Assembly (NCBI GenBank): GCA_964397755.1
Contig: CAYNJY010000002.1
Location: forward strand, 1 to 64,000
Length of the DNA: 64,000 bases
Source: CAYNJY01 sp964397755
GTDB taxonomy: Bacteria; Patescibacteriota; Microgenomatia; UBA10105; UBA927
Direction: 5' to 3'
The notes below the pieces were generated by a model, which had not been told where the DNA came from, did no database searches, and saw only the letters and a program-made list of their open reading frames with translations. A program made the translations under genes and the position numbers. Shown in pieces: positions 40,047-48,602 of the stretch (position 1 is the stretch's first letter; every line of letters starts with the position of its first letter).

Positions 40047-40939
40047 AACTTTTAGAGACTGCCCAGAAACACATGGAAAGGTCGCCGTATCAGGCATTTG
40101 CGGCGATTCTCACCATGTTTTTGACCTTCTTGCTTTCCGGTGTGTTTTTACTTAGTAGTGTGGCGTCAGGTGAAGTCATCAAGTTTTTTGAAAGCAAACC
40201 GCAGATCACAGTGTTTTTTCAGGATAAAGCGGGGGACGCTGAAGCAAAGCAACTACAACAGAAACTTGAGTCGACTCAGAAGATCTCCGCCGTGAAATAC
40301 GTTTCCAAGGAGGAGGCGCTTTCCATTTATCGTGAACAGAACAAAAGCGACCCGTTGCTCCTTGAGCTTGTAACAGCGGATATTCTTCCAGCCTCCCTTG
40401 AGATTTCTGCGAAGAATCCCTCTGATCTCAAAGACCTGGAGCCCTTGGTAAGTGAGTCGGAAGGGGTTGACGAGGTCGTATACCAAAGAGATGTTGTGGA
40501 GAGTCTTCTTGTTTGGACGCGCGCGATTCGTCTCGTCGGTGGGAGCCTGGCGTTCGTCCTTGCTATCAATTCTGTCCTTACGATCATGACGATTATTGCG
40601 ATGCGGGTCGCTCTCAAAAGGGAAGAAATTGATGTCTTGAAGCTTGTCGGTGCATCACCATGGTATATCAGGGGGCCGTTTGTCGTTGAAGGAGGGCTCT
40701 ACGGAATCTTTGGTGCGGTTGTGGCAGCTCTCCTCATTCTTGGACTCGTGCTCTGGATGCGTCCGTTTCTTTTTACCTTTCTTGGAGTTGTCCCTAATAT
40801 AAACCACATGCTTACAAATCCGGTGGGTTCGTTTTTTGTCTGGTCAGCTGTCGGATTTATCGTCGGTTTCGGATTCATCGGTTTCTTTCTTGGAAGTATC
40901 GGGAGTCTTGTTGCCCTTGTTCGATACCTCAAGTTTTGA
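40043..40939 (+). CDS. ftsX: Cell-division membrane protein FtsX
   Basis: A 298-residue protein with four predicted membrane segments: one near residue 25-45, then an extracytoplasmic domain (about 45-165), and three later segments. ITVFFQDKAGDAEAKQLQQKL and the VSEAEGVDEVVYQRDVVE-like region are typical of FtsX. It relays FtsE ATP hydrolysis to a periplasmic hydrolase partner, here likely the coiled-coil M23 protein encoded next. Confidence 0.94.
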   Translation: MKLLETAQKHMERSPYQAFAAILTMFLTFLLSGVFLLSSVASGEVIKFFESKPQITVFFQDKAGDAEAKQLQQKLESTQKISAVKYVSKEEALSIYREQNKSDPLLLELVTADILPASLEISAKNPSDLKDLEPLVSESEGVDEVVYQRDVVESLLVWTRAIRLVGGSLAFVLAINSVLTIMTIIAMRVALKREEIDVLKLVGASPWYIRGPFVVEGGLYGIFGAVVAALLILGLVLWMRPFLFTFLGVVPNINHMLTNPVGSFFVWSAVGFIVGFGFIGFFLGSIGSLVALVRYLKF

Positions 40940-40948
40940 AGGCCATGC

Positions 40949-42076
40949 ATGAGACTCACACGACTGCTCGCCGCAGTTTTTATTTCGCTTCTGTTCACCA
41001 TCCAGGTTTTGGCTACGGAAGACGTTGATCGGACGGTTGAGGAGCTTCAACAAAAGATCAGTGAACTGCAGAGTCAGGAGAATACTCTTGCAAAACAAGT
41101 TCAACTTACTGACGCAGACATACGCCTCCGGAGCCTTCGTATAACGAGTATTCGACAAACTCTTGAAAAGCTTACACAAGAAATAGCAGTACTCGCTACA
41201 GAAATAGAACGCCTAGACGTCGAATTAACAAAACGGACAGAACTTGTGCTCCGTCGTATTCCAGCAACATATAAGCGTCAGGTTTCGCCGCAGTTTGGCA
41301 TTCTTTTCTTCAGCAATGGGTTCTCTGAGTTTCTGACCCGCGCGAAATACCTTTCATCAGTTCAAGAAGACGACGCGCGTCTCCTTGTCCAACTAAAAAA
41401 GACGCAGAACACGTATACCGAACGGAAAGACACGAGAGAGAAGAAGAAAACAGAGCAACAGTCGCTGAAGCAACAGCTAGAACGAGAAACTGCGGCACTC
41501 AACCAGCAGAAACGCGATAAGCAAGCGCTTCTGGAACAGACCAGGAGTAGTGAAGCGGTCTATCAGAAACTCCTCGCCCAAGCACTTGCAGAAAAGCAGG
41601 CGCTCGAGCGAGCCATTGTTGACGCAGTTGCAATTGGACCCATTCGGAAAGGCGAACCGATTGCTCTGGTTGGCAACACCGGTTATCCCGGATGTTCAAC
41701 TGGGGCGCATCTTCATTTTGAAGTACACAAGGGAGGTGGGTGGGTCAACGCAGAGGAATTTCTTTCTGGACGGGACGTATTTGACCAACAATTTGGGCTT
41801 CGAGTACAGATGGGGACTGGGCAATGGGACTGGCCGCTTGAAGGAGACATTATGGTGACCCAGCGGTATGGGAAAACACCGTACTCATGGCGCTATACGT
41901 ATAGTGGCGGCGTTCATACAGGCATTGATATGCTGAGCAATTCAAATAACGTTGTTCGAGCGCCACGTGATGGTACGTTGTATTCTTCAAGCCAGACATG
42001 CGGCGGGAGCATCATCAAGATTAAATACATTGATCACGGTGATGGGCTTATCAGTTTTTACTTGCATGTACAGTAA
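40949..42076 (+). CDS. EnvC-like coiled-coil protein with circularly permuted M23 (LytM) domain
   Basis: A 375-residue exported protein: signal peptide (1-22), long coiled coil (about 25-225), then a LytM/M23 domain in unusual order. GEPIALVGNTGYPGCSTG-AHLHFEV (H254, H256), normally the end of M23, comes first. WPLEGDIMVTQRYG and HTGID (H323, D327), normally the start, come second, and the chain ends at SFYLHVQ (H373). All zinc and catalytic residues are present, so activity is possible. It sits directly after ftsEX, as EnvC/RipC-type partners of FtsX do, and probably cuts or regulates cutting of peptidoglycan at division. Confidence 0.85.
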   Translation: MRLTRLLAAVFISLLFTIQVLATEDVDRTVEELQQKISELQSQENTLAKQVQLTDADIRLRSLRITSIRQTLEKLTQEIAVLATEIERLDVELTKRTELVLRRIPATYKRQVSPQFGILFFSNGFSEFLTRAKYLSSVQEDDARLLVQLKKTQNTYTERKDTREKKKTEQQSLKQQLERETAALNQQKRDKQALLEQTRSSEAVYQKLLAQALAEKQALERAIVDAVAIGPIRKGEPIALVGNTGYPGCSTGAHLHFEVHKGGGWVNAEEFLSGRDVFDQQFGLRVQMGTGQWDWPLEGDIMVTQRYGKTPYSWRYTYSGGVHTGIDMLSNSNNVVRAPRDGTLYSSSQTCGGSIIKIKYIDHGDGLISFYLHVQ

Positions 42077-42086
42077 CCGCGGGACT

Positions 42087-42983
42087 ATGCGGAACCCCTC
42101 GATGAGACTCGGGACAAGCTGGTGGAACTTTCTTCAAGCAATCACGTGTTTATTTATTGGTCTTGCCTTAGCCAGGCTATTGGTGTCACCGGTTGAGGCC
42201 GCGGTGGTGATTAATGAATTTCTTCCGAATCCGGCAGGATCTGATACCAACGAGTGGGTGGAGTTTTATAATGGCGGCAGTTCGATTGAGGATCTCACCG
42301 ACTACTTTTTTGATGACGATAGCGACTTCTCCTCGGATAGCGGTTCATCTTCGAAAGTTGCTCTTTCAGGACTTCTGTCAGCACAAAGCACTTGCTTTTG
42401 GGAGTTGTCGTCCTACCTTAACAATAACGGAGACGTCCCAACCTTGTTTAGCCTCGCTGGAACAGTGGTGGATACCTATACGTATACAACAACCCAAGAG
42501 GACAAGTCATTTGCTCGGGTACCGGATGGAGGGTCGTGGCAAACTAATCAAACACAGACAAAGTCGTCAACGCGATGTAGTGATCTCGCTCCAACCCCAA
42601 CACCCACACCTACCTCGACCCCAACACCTACAGCGACGCCCACCTTAACTCCCACGCCGACCCCGGCGGCAACACCCACACCGACCCCCACTCCGACAGC
42701 CACGCCCAAACCTACGCCGACCCCAACCGTAGCCGCGACCTCAACACCATCGCGCCAACTGACCCCTACGCCAACCAACACTCCTTCCCAGGTTCTGGGT
42801 ACTGCCGCGCTAGCCACTCCTTCTTCCTCACCAACATCGGAGGCGTCAGCAGCTCCTCCACTCAAGCCGTTTATGATCGCATCCTCTTTCGTGGCTGCCG
42901 GGCTGGCGCTTCTGGCTGGGCTTTTGGCCTGGCAAAAGTGGGAGGCTGTCAAGAAAAATCAGCCTGAGCAAAACGAGGGTTGA
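42087..42983 (+). CDS. Lamin-tail-domain surface protein with Pro-Thr repeats
   Basis: About 298 residues from ATG 42087 (42066 and 42102 are alternatives). A signal peptide (about 15-35, ending VEA-AVV) leads to a lamin-tail (LTD) domain (VVINEFLPNPAGSDTNEWVEFYN...). Then comes a Pro-Thr repeat of about 60 residues encoded by CC-AC hexamers, and a C-terminal membrane anchor (about 267-285) with a basic tail. It is a wall-spanning surface protein; LTD domains are found in bacterial nucleases and adhesins, but no other domain is seen. Confidence 0.8.
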   Translation: MRNPSMRLGTSWWNFLQAITCLFIGLALARLLVSPVEAAVVINEFLPNPAGSDTNEWVEFYNGGSSIEDLTDYFFDDDSDFSSDSGSSSKVALSGLLSAQSTCFWELSSYLNNNGDVPTLFSLAGTVVDTYTYTTTQEDKSFARVPDGGSWQTNQTQTKSSTRCSDLAPTPTPTPTSTPTPTATPTLTPTPTPAATPTPTPTPTATPKPTPTPTVAATSTPSRQLTPTPTNTPSQVLGTAALATPSSSPTSEASAAPPLKPFMIASSFVAAGLALLAGLLAWQKWEAVKKNQPEQNEG

Positions 42984-43000
42984 TCGGCTATACTTGAGGA

Positions 43001-43411
43001 ATGAAGTTTTGGCGGTGGTGGTGGCCGGTTATAGTCTGGATGTTTTTGATCTTTATTCTCTCTAGCCAAGAAAGTGTCCTCGTTTCGGATAAAAAGCTCG
43101 TCAATTTCCTCTTCTTTAAGACACTCCATGTGCTAGAGTATGCGCTTTTGTACGTTCTCTACTACCGAGCTTTGAAGAACAGCCTCTTTTCTGAGAAAGT
43201 AGTCAATATGTATGCGGTCGCATTTTTTTTGACTACTTTGTATGCGCTGACTGACGAAATTCATCAATCGTTCGTGCCCACCCGGGAAGGTAAGCTCCGC
43301 GATGTTATAATTGACGCCATCGGAGGAGGTCTTTCATGGAGCCTTATCGAGTGGTTACCAAAAGCGCCGCCGAGACTTCGGCGCTTGGCAAAAATCTTGC
43401 GCGTCTTGTAA
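43001..43411 (+). CDS. VanZ-like membrane protein
   Basis: A 136-residue protein with about four membrane segments and the VanZ signature: WMFLIFILSSQ near the start and LTDEIHQSFVPTREGKLRDVIIDAIGG. VanZ relatives are involved in resistance to teicoplanin or in phosphate-linked cell-wall functions, but most are uncharacterised. TATACT (42989-42994) lies 6 bases before the ATG. Its last 76 bases overlap tsaE. Confidence 0.88.
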   Translation: MKFWRWWWPVIVWMFLIFILSSQESVLVSDKKLVNFLFFKTLHVLEYALLYVLYYRALKNSLFSEKVVNMYAVAFFLTTLYALTDEIHQSFVPTREGKLRDVIIDAIGGGLSWSLIEWLPKAPPRLRRLAKILRVL

Positions 43412-43782
43412 AACAGAGAAAAGGTCGCGTCGCGATGGTTTTTTGCTTTTACGGCGAGCTCGGGAGTGGGAAAACAACATCTATCCAAGGACTTGCAAAG
43501 GGGTTGGGAGTTTCCTCTCGCCTTCTCTCCCCCACGTTCATCATTGTACGACGTTATCTGTTTGACCAAAGAATTTTTTATCATATAGATCTCTATAGAA
43601 CGAACGCCACCAGCGATCTACTCGGGTTAGGACTTGAAGAAATGCTCAATGATCCGAAAGCTGTCGTTGCCATAGAATGGGCAGATAAACTCGGAGAGCT
43701 TCTTCCTTCTCAGCGAGTTGATATCGCATGTATGACTCACGTGAACGGAAGCCATTCGTTCCGTATAACAGAGTATGGATAA
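43336..43782 (+). CDS. tsaE: tRNA t6A biosynthesis ATPase TsaE
   Basis: A 148-residue P-loop protein with GELGSGKT (40-47) and the TKSAAETSALGKNLA start usual for TsaE. It powers the TsaBDE complex that makes N6-threonylcarbamoyl-adenosine (t6A37) on tRNAs. GGAGGAGG just before ATG 43336 supports this start despite the long overlap with the VanZ-like gene. It also overlaps tsaC at its end. Confidence 0.93.
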   Translation: MEPYRVVTKSAAETSALGKNLARLVKQRKGRVAMVFCFYGELGSGKTTSIQGLAKGLGVSSRLLSPTFIIVRRYLFDQRIFYHIDLYRTNATSDLLGLGLEEMLNDPKAVVAIEWADKLGELLPSQRVDIACMTHVNGSHSFRITEYG

Positions 43783-44383
43783 AGTAAAAACCATTAGGGA
43801 AGCTGCTGATATACTTCGGGAGGGCGGGATCGTCGTTTTTCCTACCGATACGGCGTTTGGCATAGGGTGTAGAATAGATCGGCCAGCTTCGGTGGACCGC
43901 CTTTTTGAAATCCGTAGGCGCCCCCGGACGCAGGCAACGCCGGTACTTATTTCTTCTCACGAAACGGCACTGACGTACTATTCTCCCCCACCAGATATTG
44001 TGCGACGATTAATGAGGAAATACTGGCCAGGGGCGCTCACCATTATCGCCGCGTGTAAAAAAGAGCGTATGTACTCCCCTATTCGCGGGGGTGGTGAGAC
44101 CGTCGGACTACGGATGCCAAACCATGAAGGAGTGCTTTCGCTCATCCGGGGCGTAGGGATACCTATCCTAGGACCATCGGCGAACTTTCACGGTTTACCA
44201 ACCCCCTACCGCCTTGAGGACATAGACCTAAACCTCGTTGCCTTGGTTGATGCGGTCGTTGCCGGCGTGTGCCCAGTCGGGAAAGTCTCTACGGTGGTGG
44301 ACTGTTCCGTGGCTCCTGCGAAAATCATTCGGCAAGGAGCTCTTGATATTTCGGATGATCTTTCTGACAATAGATCTCTATGA
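43775..44383 (+). CDS. tsaC: Threonylcarbamoyl-AMP synthase TsaC/Sua5-type
   Basis: A 202-residue YrdC-like enzyme that makes threonylcarbamoyl-AMP from threonine, bicarbonate and ATP. GGIVVFPTDTAFGIGCR, KYWPGALTII, VGLRMPNHEG and GPSANFHGLPTP are all family landmarks. The short length lacks the extra Sua5 domain, so TsaC is the better name. It is in a tsaE-tsaC-tsaB cluster with short overlaps. Confidence 0.93.
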   Translation: MDKVKTIREAADILREGGIVVFPTDTAFGIGCRIDRPASVDRLFEIRRRPRTQATPVLISSHETALTYYSPPPDIVRRLMRKYWPGALTIIAACKKERMYSPIRGGGETVGLRMPNHEGVLSLIRGVGIPILGPSANFHGLPTPYRLEDIDLNLVALVDAVVAGVCPVGKVSTVVDCSVAPAKIIRQGALDISDDLSDNRSL

Positions 44384-44715
44384 ATACGGCAGTACTTGAG
44401 ATAGATAGCTCAGAACAGGACACGGTGTCCGTGTTTCTCTCGGTTGGCGGGAGGCGAATTGAAGAGAAGAAGACGCGAGGTAGCCTCTCCCAGGAGCTCC
44501 TTCCTCTCATTGGTGCGCTCCTTCGTAAGCACAACCTCTCTGTCTCGTCAATTTCGTCAATGAAACTTCATACCGGCCCCGGTTCATTTACCGGCCTTCG
44601 TGTTGGCGCGGCCGTTGCGAATTGCCTTGGCTGGTTACTCTCTGTTCCGCTCAACAACGAGAAACCAGGCGAGCCGGTATACCCTGATTACGAGAACAAG
44701 GCCGATACTCGCTAG
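44380..44715 (+). CDS. tsaB: TsaB, short N-terminal-domain form
   Basis: A 111-residue protein matching only the first ASKHA half of TsaB: AVLEIDSSEQD at the start and KLHTGPGSFTGLRVGAAVANCLG. Full TsaB is about 220-230 residues. TsaB is a dimer platform for TsaD in t6A synthesis, and the N-terminal half holds that interface, so the short form may be active. It is the third gene of the t6A cluster; tsaD is not in the window. Confidence 0.85.
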   Translation: MNTAVLEIDSSEQDTVSVFLSVGGRRIEEKKTRGSLSQELLPLIGALLRKHNLSVSSISSMKLHTGPGSFTGLRVGAAVANCLGWLLSVPLNNEKPGEPVYPDYENKADTR

Positions 44716-44744
44716 CAATTTTTCCAAAACCTCAGTAAGATGGA

Positions 44745-45629
44745 ATGAGTATGCCATTTCGGGTCGTCGCTCATTTTTTCATCCCACACGAAAGCAATAA
44801 CCATCGCCCCAAAGCGCTCCACGTCGACGCGCTCTTCGCGTATGTCCTTCTTCTGCTCGTGTTTAACTTTGTCGTCCGAATGCTTCATAGGTCACTCCCA
44901 GACGTCTTAGGCTATGCTACCGATATTCGCGTCGAGCAGCTCTTTGCGGCAACAAACGCCAAACGACAGGAAGCAGGGCTGTCGCCACTCTCGCTTAACC
45001 AGTCACTGTCTGCCGCAGCAGCAAAAAAAGCGAGCGACATGTTTGCCAAAGATTATTGGGCGCATACGAGCCCGAATAACAAAACGCCGTGGGATTTTTT
45101 GCTGGGAGAAGGCTACCAATATACCTTGGCCGGTGAAAATCTTGCAAAAAATTTTTCAACGAGCAAGCAGGTGGTCGACGCGTGGGTAGCGTCCCCGACT
45201 CATCGGGATAATATCAACAAGCCGGGATACCGCGAAATCGGATTTGCCGTAGTAAACGGAATTCTCAACGGTGAAGAAACGACGCTCGTTGTTCAAATGT
45301 TTGGTACTCCCGCGCCGTCGGAGACAATGATCCCGTCGACGAGTGAGGAAGTCCGCGTTCCGGTCGTTGCCAGAGCACCTGGTCTATCCTCAAGCGTCGC
45401 ACCCGCGTCACTCGGTGTCATGAAGACGCCTCGGATTGATATTCCGTCAGTGACCAAAAATGCAGTATCCGCGCTGTTTGGTGTTGTCGTCGGAGCGCTT
45501 CTCATTGACGGCGTCTTCGTCTATCGCCGCAGAACAGTCCGACTCACTGGACACAACGTCGCGCACCTCATGTTTCTCGGGACAATGTTTTCGTTCTTTA
45601 CGTTTCTTCCCCAAGGGACTTTGCTATGA
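44745..45629 (+). CDS. CAP/SCP-domain membrane protein
   Basis: A 294-residue protein. An N-terminal membrane segment (about 28-46) precedes a CAP (SCP/PR1) domain with LFAATNAKRQEAGLSPLSLN, WAHTSPN, AGENLAKNF and AWVASPTHRDNI. A Ser/Pro-rich linker and two C-terminal membrane segments follow. Bacterial CAP proteins (YkwD type) are extracytoplasmic and of unclear activity. Its stop overlaps the next gene (ATGA). Confidence 0.87.
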   Translation: MSMPFRVVAHFFIPHESNNHRPKALHVDALFAYVLLLLVFNFVVRMLHRSLPDVLGYATDIRVEQLFAATNAKRQEAGLSPLSLNQSLSAAAAKKASDMFAKDYWAHTSPNNKTPWDFLLGEGYQYTLAGENLAKNFSTSKQVVDAWVASPTHRDNINKPGYREIGFAVVNGILNGEETTLVVQMFGTPAPSETMIPSTSEEVRVPVVARAPGLSSSVAPASLGVMKTPRIDIPSVTKNAVSALFGVVVGALLIDGVFVYRRRTVRLTGHNVAHLMFLGTMFSFFTFLPQGTLL

Positions 45630-45874
45630 AGCACGCCCAGCGTATCCATTTTTTGATTCTTGTCGTTCTCCTATTGGGTGGTGTTGCGACATTCTTTTCT
45701 GTCACCGGTGACCGTACGCTGCAAGTCATTACCGGCGTTCTCACTGCTACCGCGTACGTCACTTGGGGCATCATGCATCACAGCCTCCAAGGCGATTTGC
45801 ACCCGCGCGTTGTGGTAGAATACATTCTTATCGGCGCAATGGCCGTTGTAGCGATAGTAACGATCGCACGCTAG
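45626..45874 (+). CDS. Small hypothetical membrane protein
   Basis: An 82-residue protein with three hydrophobic segments (about 8-26, 33-50, 63-80) and two His residues in MHHSLQ. No family is recognised. It overlaps the CAP gene and ends 12 bases before rmlA; an AGGAAG site for rmlA lies just after it. Confidence 0.65.
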   Translation: MKHAQRIHFLILVVLLLGGVATFFSVTGDRTLQVITGVLTATAYVTWGIMHHSLQGDLHPRVVVEYILIGAMAVVAIVTIAR

Positions 45875-45886
45875 GAAGCGTACCAT

Positions 45887-46636
45887 ATGAAAGGAGTCGT
45901 TCTTGCTGGAGGGGTTGCTACCCGACTGAGACCTCTGACGCTTGTCACCAACAAGCATCTTCTTCCTGTCTACAATAAACCGATGATTTTCTATCCAATG
46001 GAAACAATGCAGAAAGTCGGAATCAAAGAGGTCCTCCTTACGACAGCGGGTGACCATGTCGGAGATTTCGCGAATTTACTCAAGTCCGGAGAGGATTTCA
46101 ACCTACGTCTTTACTATGCGATCCAGCAGAATCCAACCGGCGGTATTGCCGACGCGCTGGCGCTGGCCGAAGAGTTCGCGCGAAATGAACCTATTCTGGT
46201 CATTTTGGGCGACAACATTTTCAACTTTGACCTCAAAGCTTCCCTTGCCAAATTTGAAACGCAGATACAAAACAGCGGCAAGGGAGCGATGGTTTTTGGC
46301 GTCCATCGCAACACCGAGGCTCGGCAATACGGAGTAATAGATATGGATAGTAAAGGGAGAGTCCTGTCGATCGAAGAGAAGCCGGAAACGCCAAAATCCG
46401 ATATCGCGCAAACCGGTATATATGTGTACGACAGACGGCCGTTTGAGTTCATCCGCCGGCTTAAACCGTCAGCACGAGGTCAACTCGAAGTGACGGATCT
46501 GAACAATATGTACCTCGAAGAAGGAACACTTCTATGCGAAGTGATCGATTGGTGGGTGGACGCAGGCACATCCCATGACGAGCTTCTCCGGGCCAACGTT
46601 CAGGTAGCGGAATTCGTCAAACAAGGGAAACTATAG
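45887..46636 (+). CDS. rmlA: Glucose-1-phosphate thymidylyltransferase (RmlA, short type)
   Basis: A 249-residue sugar nucleotidyltransferase that makes dTDP-glucose. The nucleotide loop reads GGVATRLRPLT with the later Lys in KHLLPVYNKPMIFYP; ILGDNIF holds the metal-binding Asp; SIEEKPETPKS and WWVDAGTSHDELL complete the set. It is shorter than E. coli RmlA (about 290), as is common outside Proteobacteria. First gene of the nucleotide-sugar block. Confidence 0.93.
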   Translation: MKGVVLAGGVATRLRPLTLVTNKHLLPVYNKPMIFYPMETMQKVGIKEVLLTTAGDHVGDFANLLKSGEDFNLRLYYAIQQNPTGGIADALALAEEFARNEPILVILGDNIFNFDLKASLAKFETQIQNSGKGAMVFGVHRNTEARQYGVIDMDSKGRVLSIEEKPETPKSDIAQTGIYVYDRRPFEFIRRLKPSARGQLEVTDLNNMYLEEGTLLCEVIDWWVDAGTSHDELLRANVQVAEFVKQGKL

Positions 46637-47653
46637 ATGAGACTCCTCGTGACCGGCGGCGCCGGCTTCATCGGTTCGAATTTTGTCCTCTACTGGATGG
46701 CGCATCATCCAGGTGATGACATTGTGAATCTTGATGCGCTTACGTACGCAGGGAATCTCGAAAACTTGATTTCTGTTGCCGAGAACCCGCGGTATCGGTT
46801 TACCAAGGCTGATATTTGTGATGCGAAGGGTGTGGCGGCGGCAATGGCGGGCGTTGATATCGTCGTACATTTTGCGGCAGAAACCCACGTTGATCGATCA
46901 ATCCTTGAACCGGCCCCGTTTATCATGACGAATGTTATTGGGACACAGATTCTTCTTGAGCAGGCGTTGAAAGCAAAGGTCAAACGATTTCATCACATCT
47001 CGACAGACGAGGTGTTCGGGTCGCTCGAACTTGATGATTTGAATAAATTTAGTGAACGAACATCTTACGATCCCAGAAGTCCATATTCAGCAAGTAAAGC
47101 AGCTTCAGATCACCTTGTACGAGCGTTCTACCATACGTACGGTTTGCCGGTTACCATAACCAACTGTTCAAACAACTACGGTCCGTATCAGTTCCCTGAG
47201 AAGCTTATACCCCTTACTATCACCAATATTCTTGAAGGCAAAAAGGTTCCCGTCTATGGTGACGGCTTGCATGTCCGCGACTGGCTCTACGTTGAGGATC
47301 ACTCGAGGGCAATAGAGTTGGTGCTTGAGAAAGGCAAGGTCGGCGAAACCTACTGTGTCGGCGGACTTAGAAAGGACCTGAATAATAGTACGATTATCAG
47401 AAAAATTTTCTCACTCATGGGGGCGGATGAATCGGTGGTAGAGTACGTGAAGGATAGGCCTGGTCATGACCGCCGCTACGCTATCGACTGGACGAAAATT
47501 AAAAGCGAACTCGGGTGGGTGCCTCAGCATGACTTCGATACGTGGCTTGCCAAAACCATTGATTGGTACCGGGCCAACCAGTCTTGGTGGAGGAGAGTCA
47601 AAAGCGGTGAGTATCAAAAATATTATCGTCAACAGTACCAAGGCGCATCATGA
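46637..47653 (+). CDS. rmlB: dTDP-glucose 4,6-dehydratase
   Basis: A 338-residue short-chain dehydrogenase-type enzyme. GGAGFIGSNFVLY binds NAD; STDEVFG carries the catalytic Thr-Asp-Glu; YSASKAASDHLV holds Tyr and Lys. It converts dTDP-glucose to the 4-keto-6-deoxy sugar, the step after RmlA. It starts directly after the rmlA stop and overlaps the next gene by four bases. Confidence 0.95.
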   Translation: MRLLVTGGAGFIGSNFVLYWMAHHPGDDIVNLDALTYAGNLENLISVAENPRYRFTKADICDAKGVAAAMAGVDIVVHFAAETHVDRSILEPAPFIMTNVIGTQILLEQALKAKVKRFHHISTDEVFGSLELDDLNKFSERTSYDPRSPYSASKAASDHLVRAFYHTYGLPVTITNCSNNYGPYQFPEKLIPLTITNILEGKKVPVYGDGLHVRDWLYVEDHSRAIELVLEKGKVGETYCVGGLRKDLNNSTIIRKIFSLMGADESVVEYVKDRPGHDRRYAIDWTKIKSELGWVPQHDFDTWLAKTIDWYRANQSWWRRVKSGEYQKYYRQQYQGAS

Positions 47654-48540
47654 TGAACATACTCGGAACGGGCTTGTCTGGGCTAATCGGCTCAAGGGTG
47701 GTGGAGCTTCTTTCGTCAGAGGTTAATTTTAACAATATTAGTCTAGAGACTGGCGTTGATATCACCGATTATCTCGCGGTTGAAAAACACCTCAAGCAAA
47801 ATGATGGCAGGTGGGTGTGGCATTTTGCCGCCGCAACTGATGTCGCAGCCGCCGAAAAAGAGCGGAGCCAAGCTCAAGAGTCGGTTTCGTGGAAAGTCAA
47901 TGTTGAAGCCACGAGAAACATTGCCCAGATTTGCCAACAGCTGGGCAAACATCTGTTGTATCTGTCGACTGATTATGTTTTTAGAGGAACGCAGGAGTTT
48001 TATACCGAGAGAGAAGAGCCTAATCCTGAGGGTTGGTATGCCACAACGAAATACGAAGGCGAAAAAATCGTCTTAGCGCTTGGCGAGTTGGGACTGGTCG
48101 TGCGACTTTCCAACCCCTATCGCGCCAATCCAGTTGGCAAGCGGGATTTTGTCCACAAAATGATGGATAGGTTCGCCTCAGGCCAACCAATTGCAGCGCC
48201 TTCTGATTCTCGCTTTAATCCTACCTTTGTTGACGATTTGACTTATGTGCTCAAAACTTTGGTTGAAACCAACGCTTCTGGAGTTTATCATGCGGGTGGC
48301 GGTGGGGGTTTGTCGCAGTATGAGGCGGCTATGGCTATCTGCGACACCTTCGGTTATAAGCGAGAATTAGTGAGCCCGACAACGTTTGTGCAATTTATCG
48401 AGGGACGAGCGCCATTTCCTAAGTTGGCGATACTCGCCAATGGCAAAATTGAAAAATTGGGACTCAGGATGCGCACCTTCTCTGAAGGTCTGGTCGAAGT
48501 GAAACGGCAGGAAAAGAGAATAGCCCAAAGTCTGGCCTGA
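47650..48540 (+). CDS. RmlD-like dTDP-4-dehydrorhamnose reductase family protein
   Basis: A 296-residue NAD(P)-binding protein: GTGLSGLIGSRVVELL at the N-terminus, LSTDYVFRG, and YATTKYEGEKIV (Tyr-x3-Lys). It resembles RmlD and would reduce a 4-keto-6-deoxysugar. No rmlC epimerase gene is seen, so the product could differ from rhamnose. ATG 47650 or 47653 are both possible. Confidence 0.83.
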   Translation: MMNILGTGLSGLIGSRVVELLSSEVNFNNISLETGVDITDYLAVEKHLKQNDGRWVWHFAAATDVAAAEKERSQAQESVSWKVNVEATRNIAQICQQLGKHLLYLSTDYVFRGTQEFYTEREEPNPEGWYATTKYEGEKIVLALGELGLVVRLSNPYRANPVGKRDFVHKMMDRFASGQPIAAPSDSRFNPTFVDDLTYVLKTLVETNASGVYHAGGGGGLSQYEAAMAICDTFGYKRELVSPTTFVQFIEGRAPFPKLAILANGKIEKLGLRMRTFSEGLVEVKRQEKRIAQSLA

Positions 48541-48555
48541 AGTTGTCCTTTCCGT

Positions 48556-48600
48556 TATAATGGGGGAAACCTGGGACGCGGGAGCGCGTCCATACTTTTT
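48556..48600 (+). promoter_or_regulatory. Promoter and GC-rich leader hairpin before ugd
   Basis: TATAAT at 48556-48561 is followed by a 7-bp hairpin GGACGCG/CGCGTCC (48574-48580 with 48585-48591) with loop GGAG, then a T-rich run up to 48600. The only Shine-Dalgarno-like bases are in the loop. It could act as a weak attenuator. Confidence 0.45.
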
Positions 48601-48602
48601 CT

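Noticed and set aside
42548..42952. Long antisense frame rich in Gly and Val
   Set aside because: It is the reverse of the Pro-Thr repeat of the lamin-tail protein and has no start signals.
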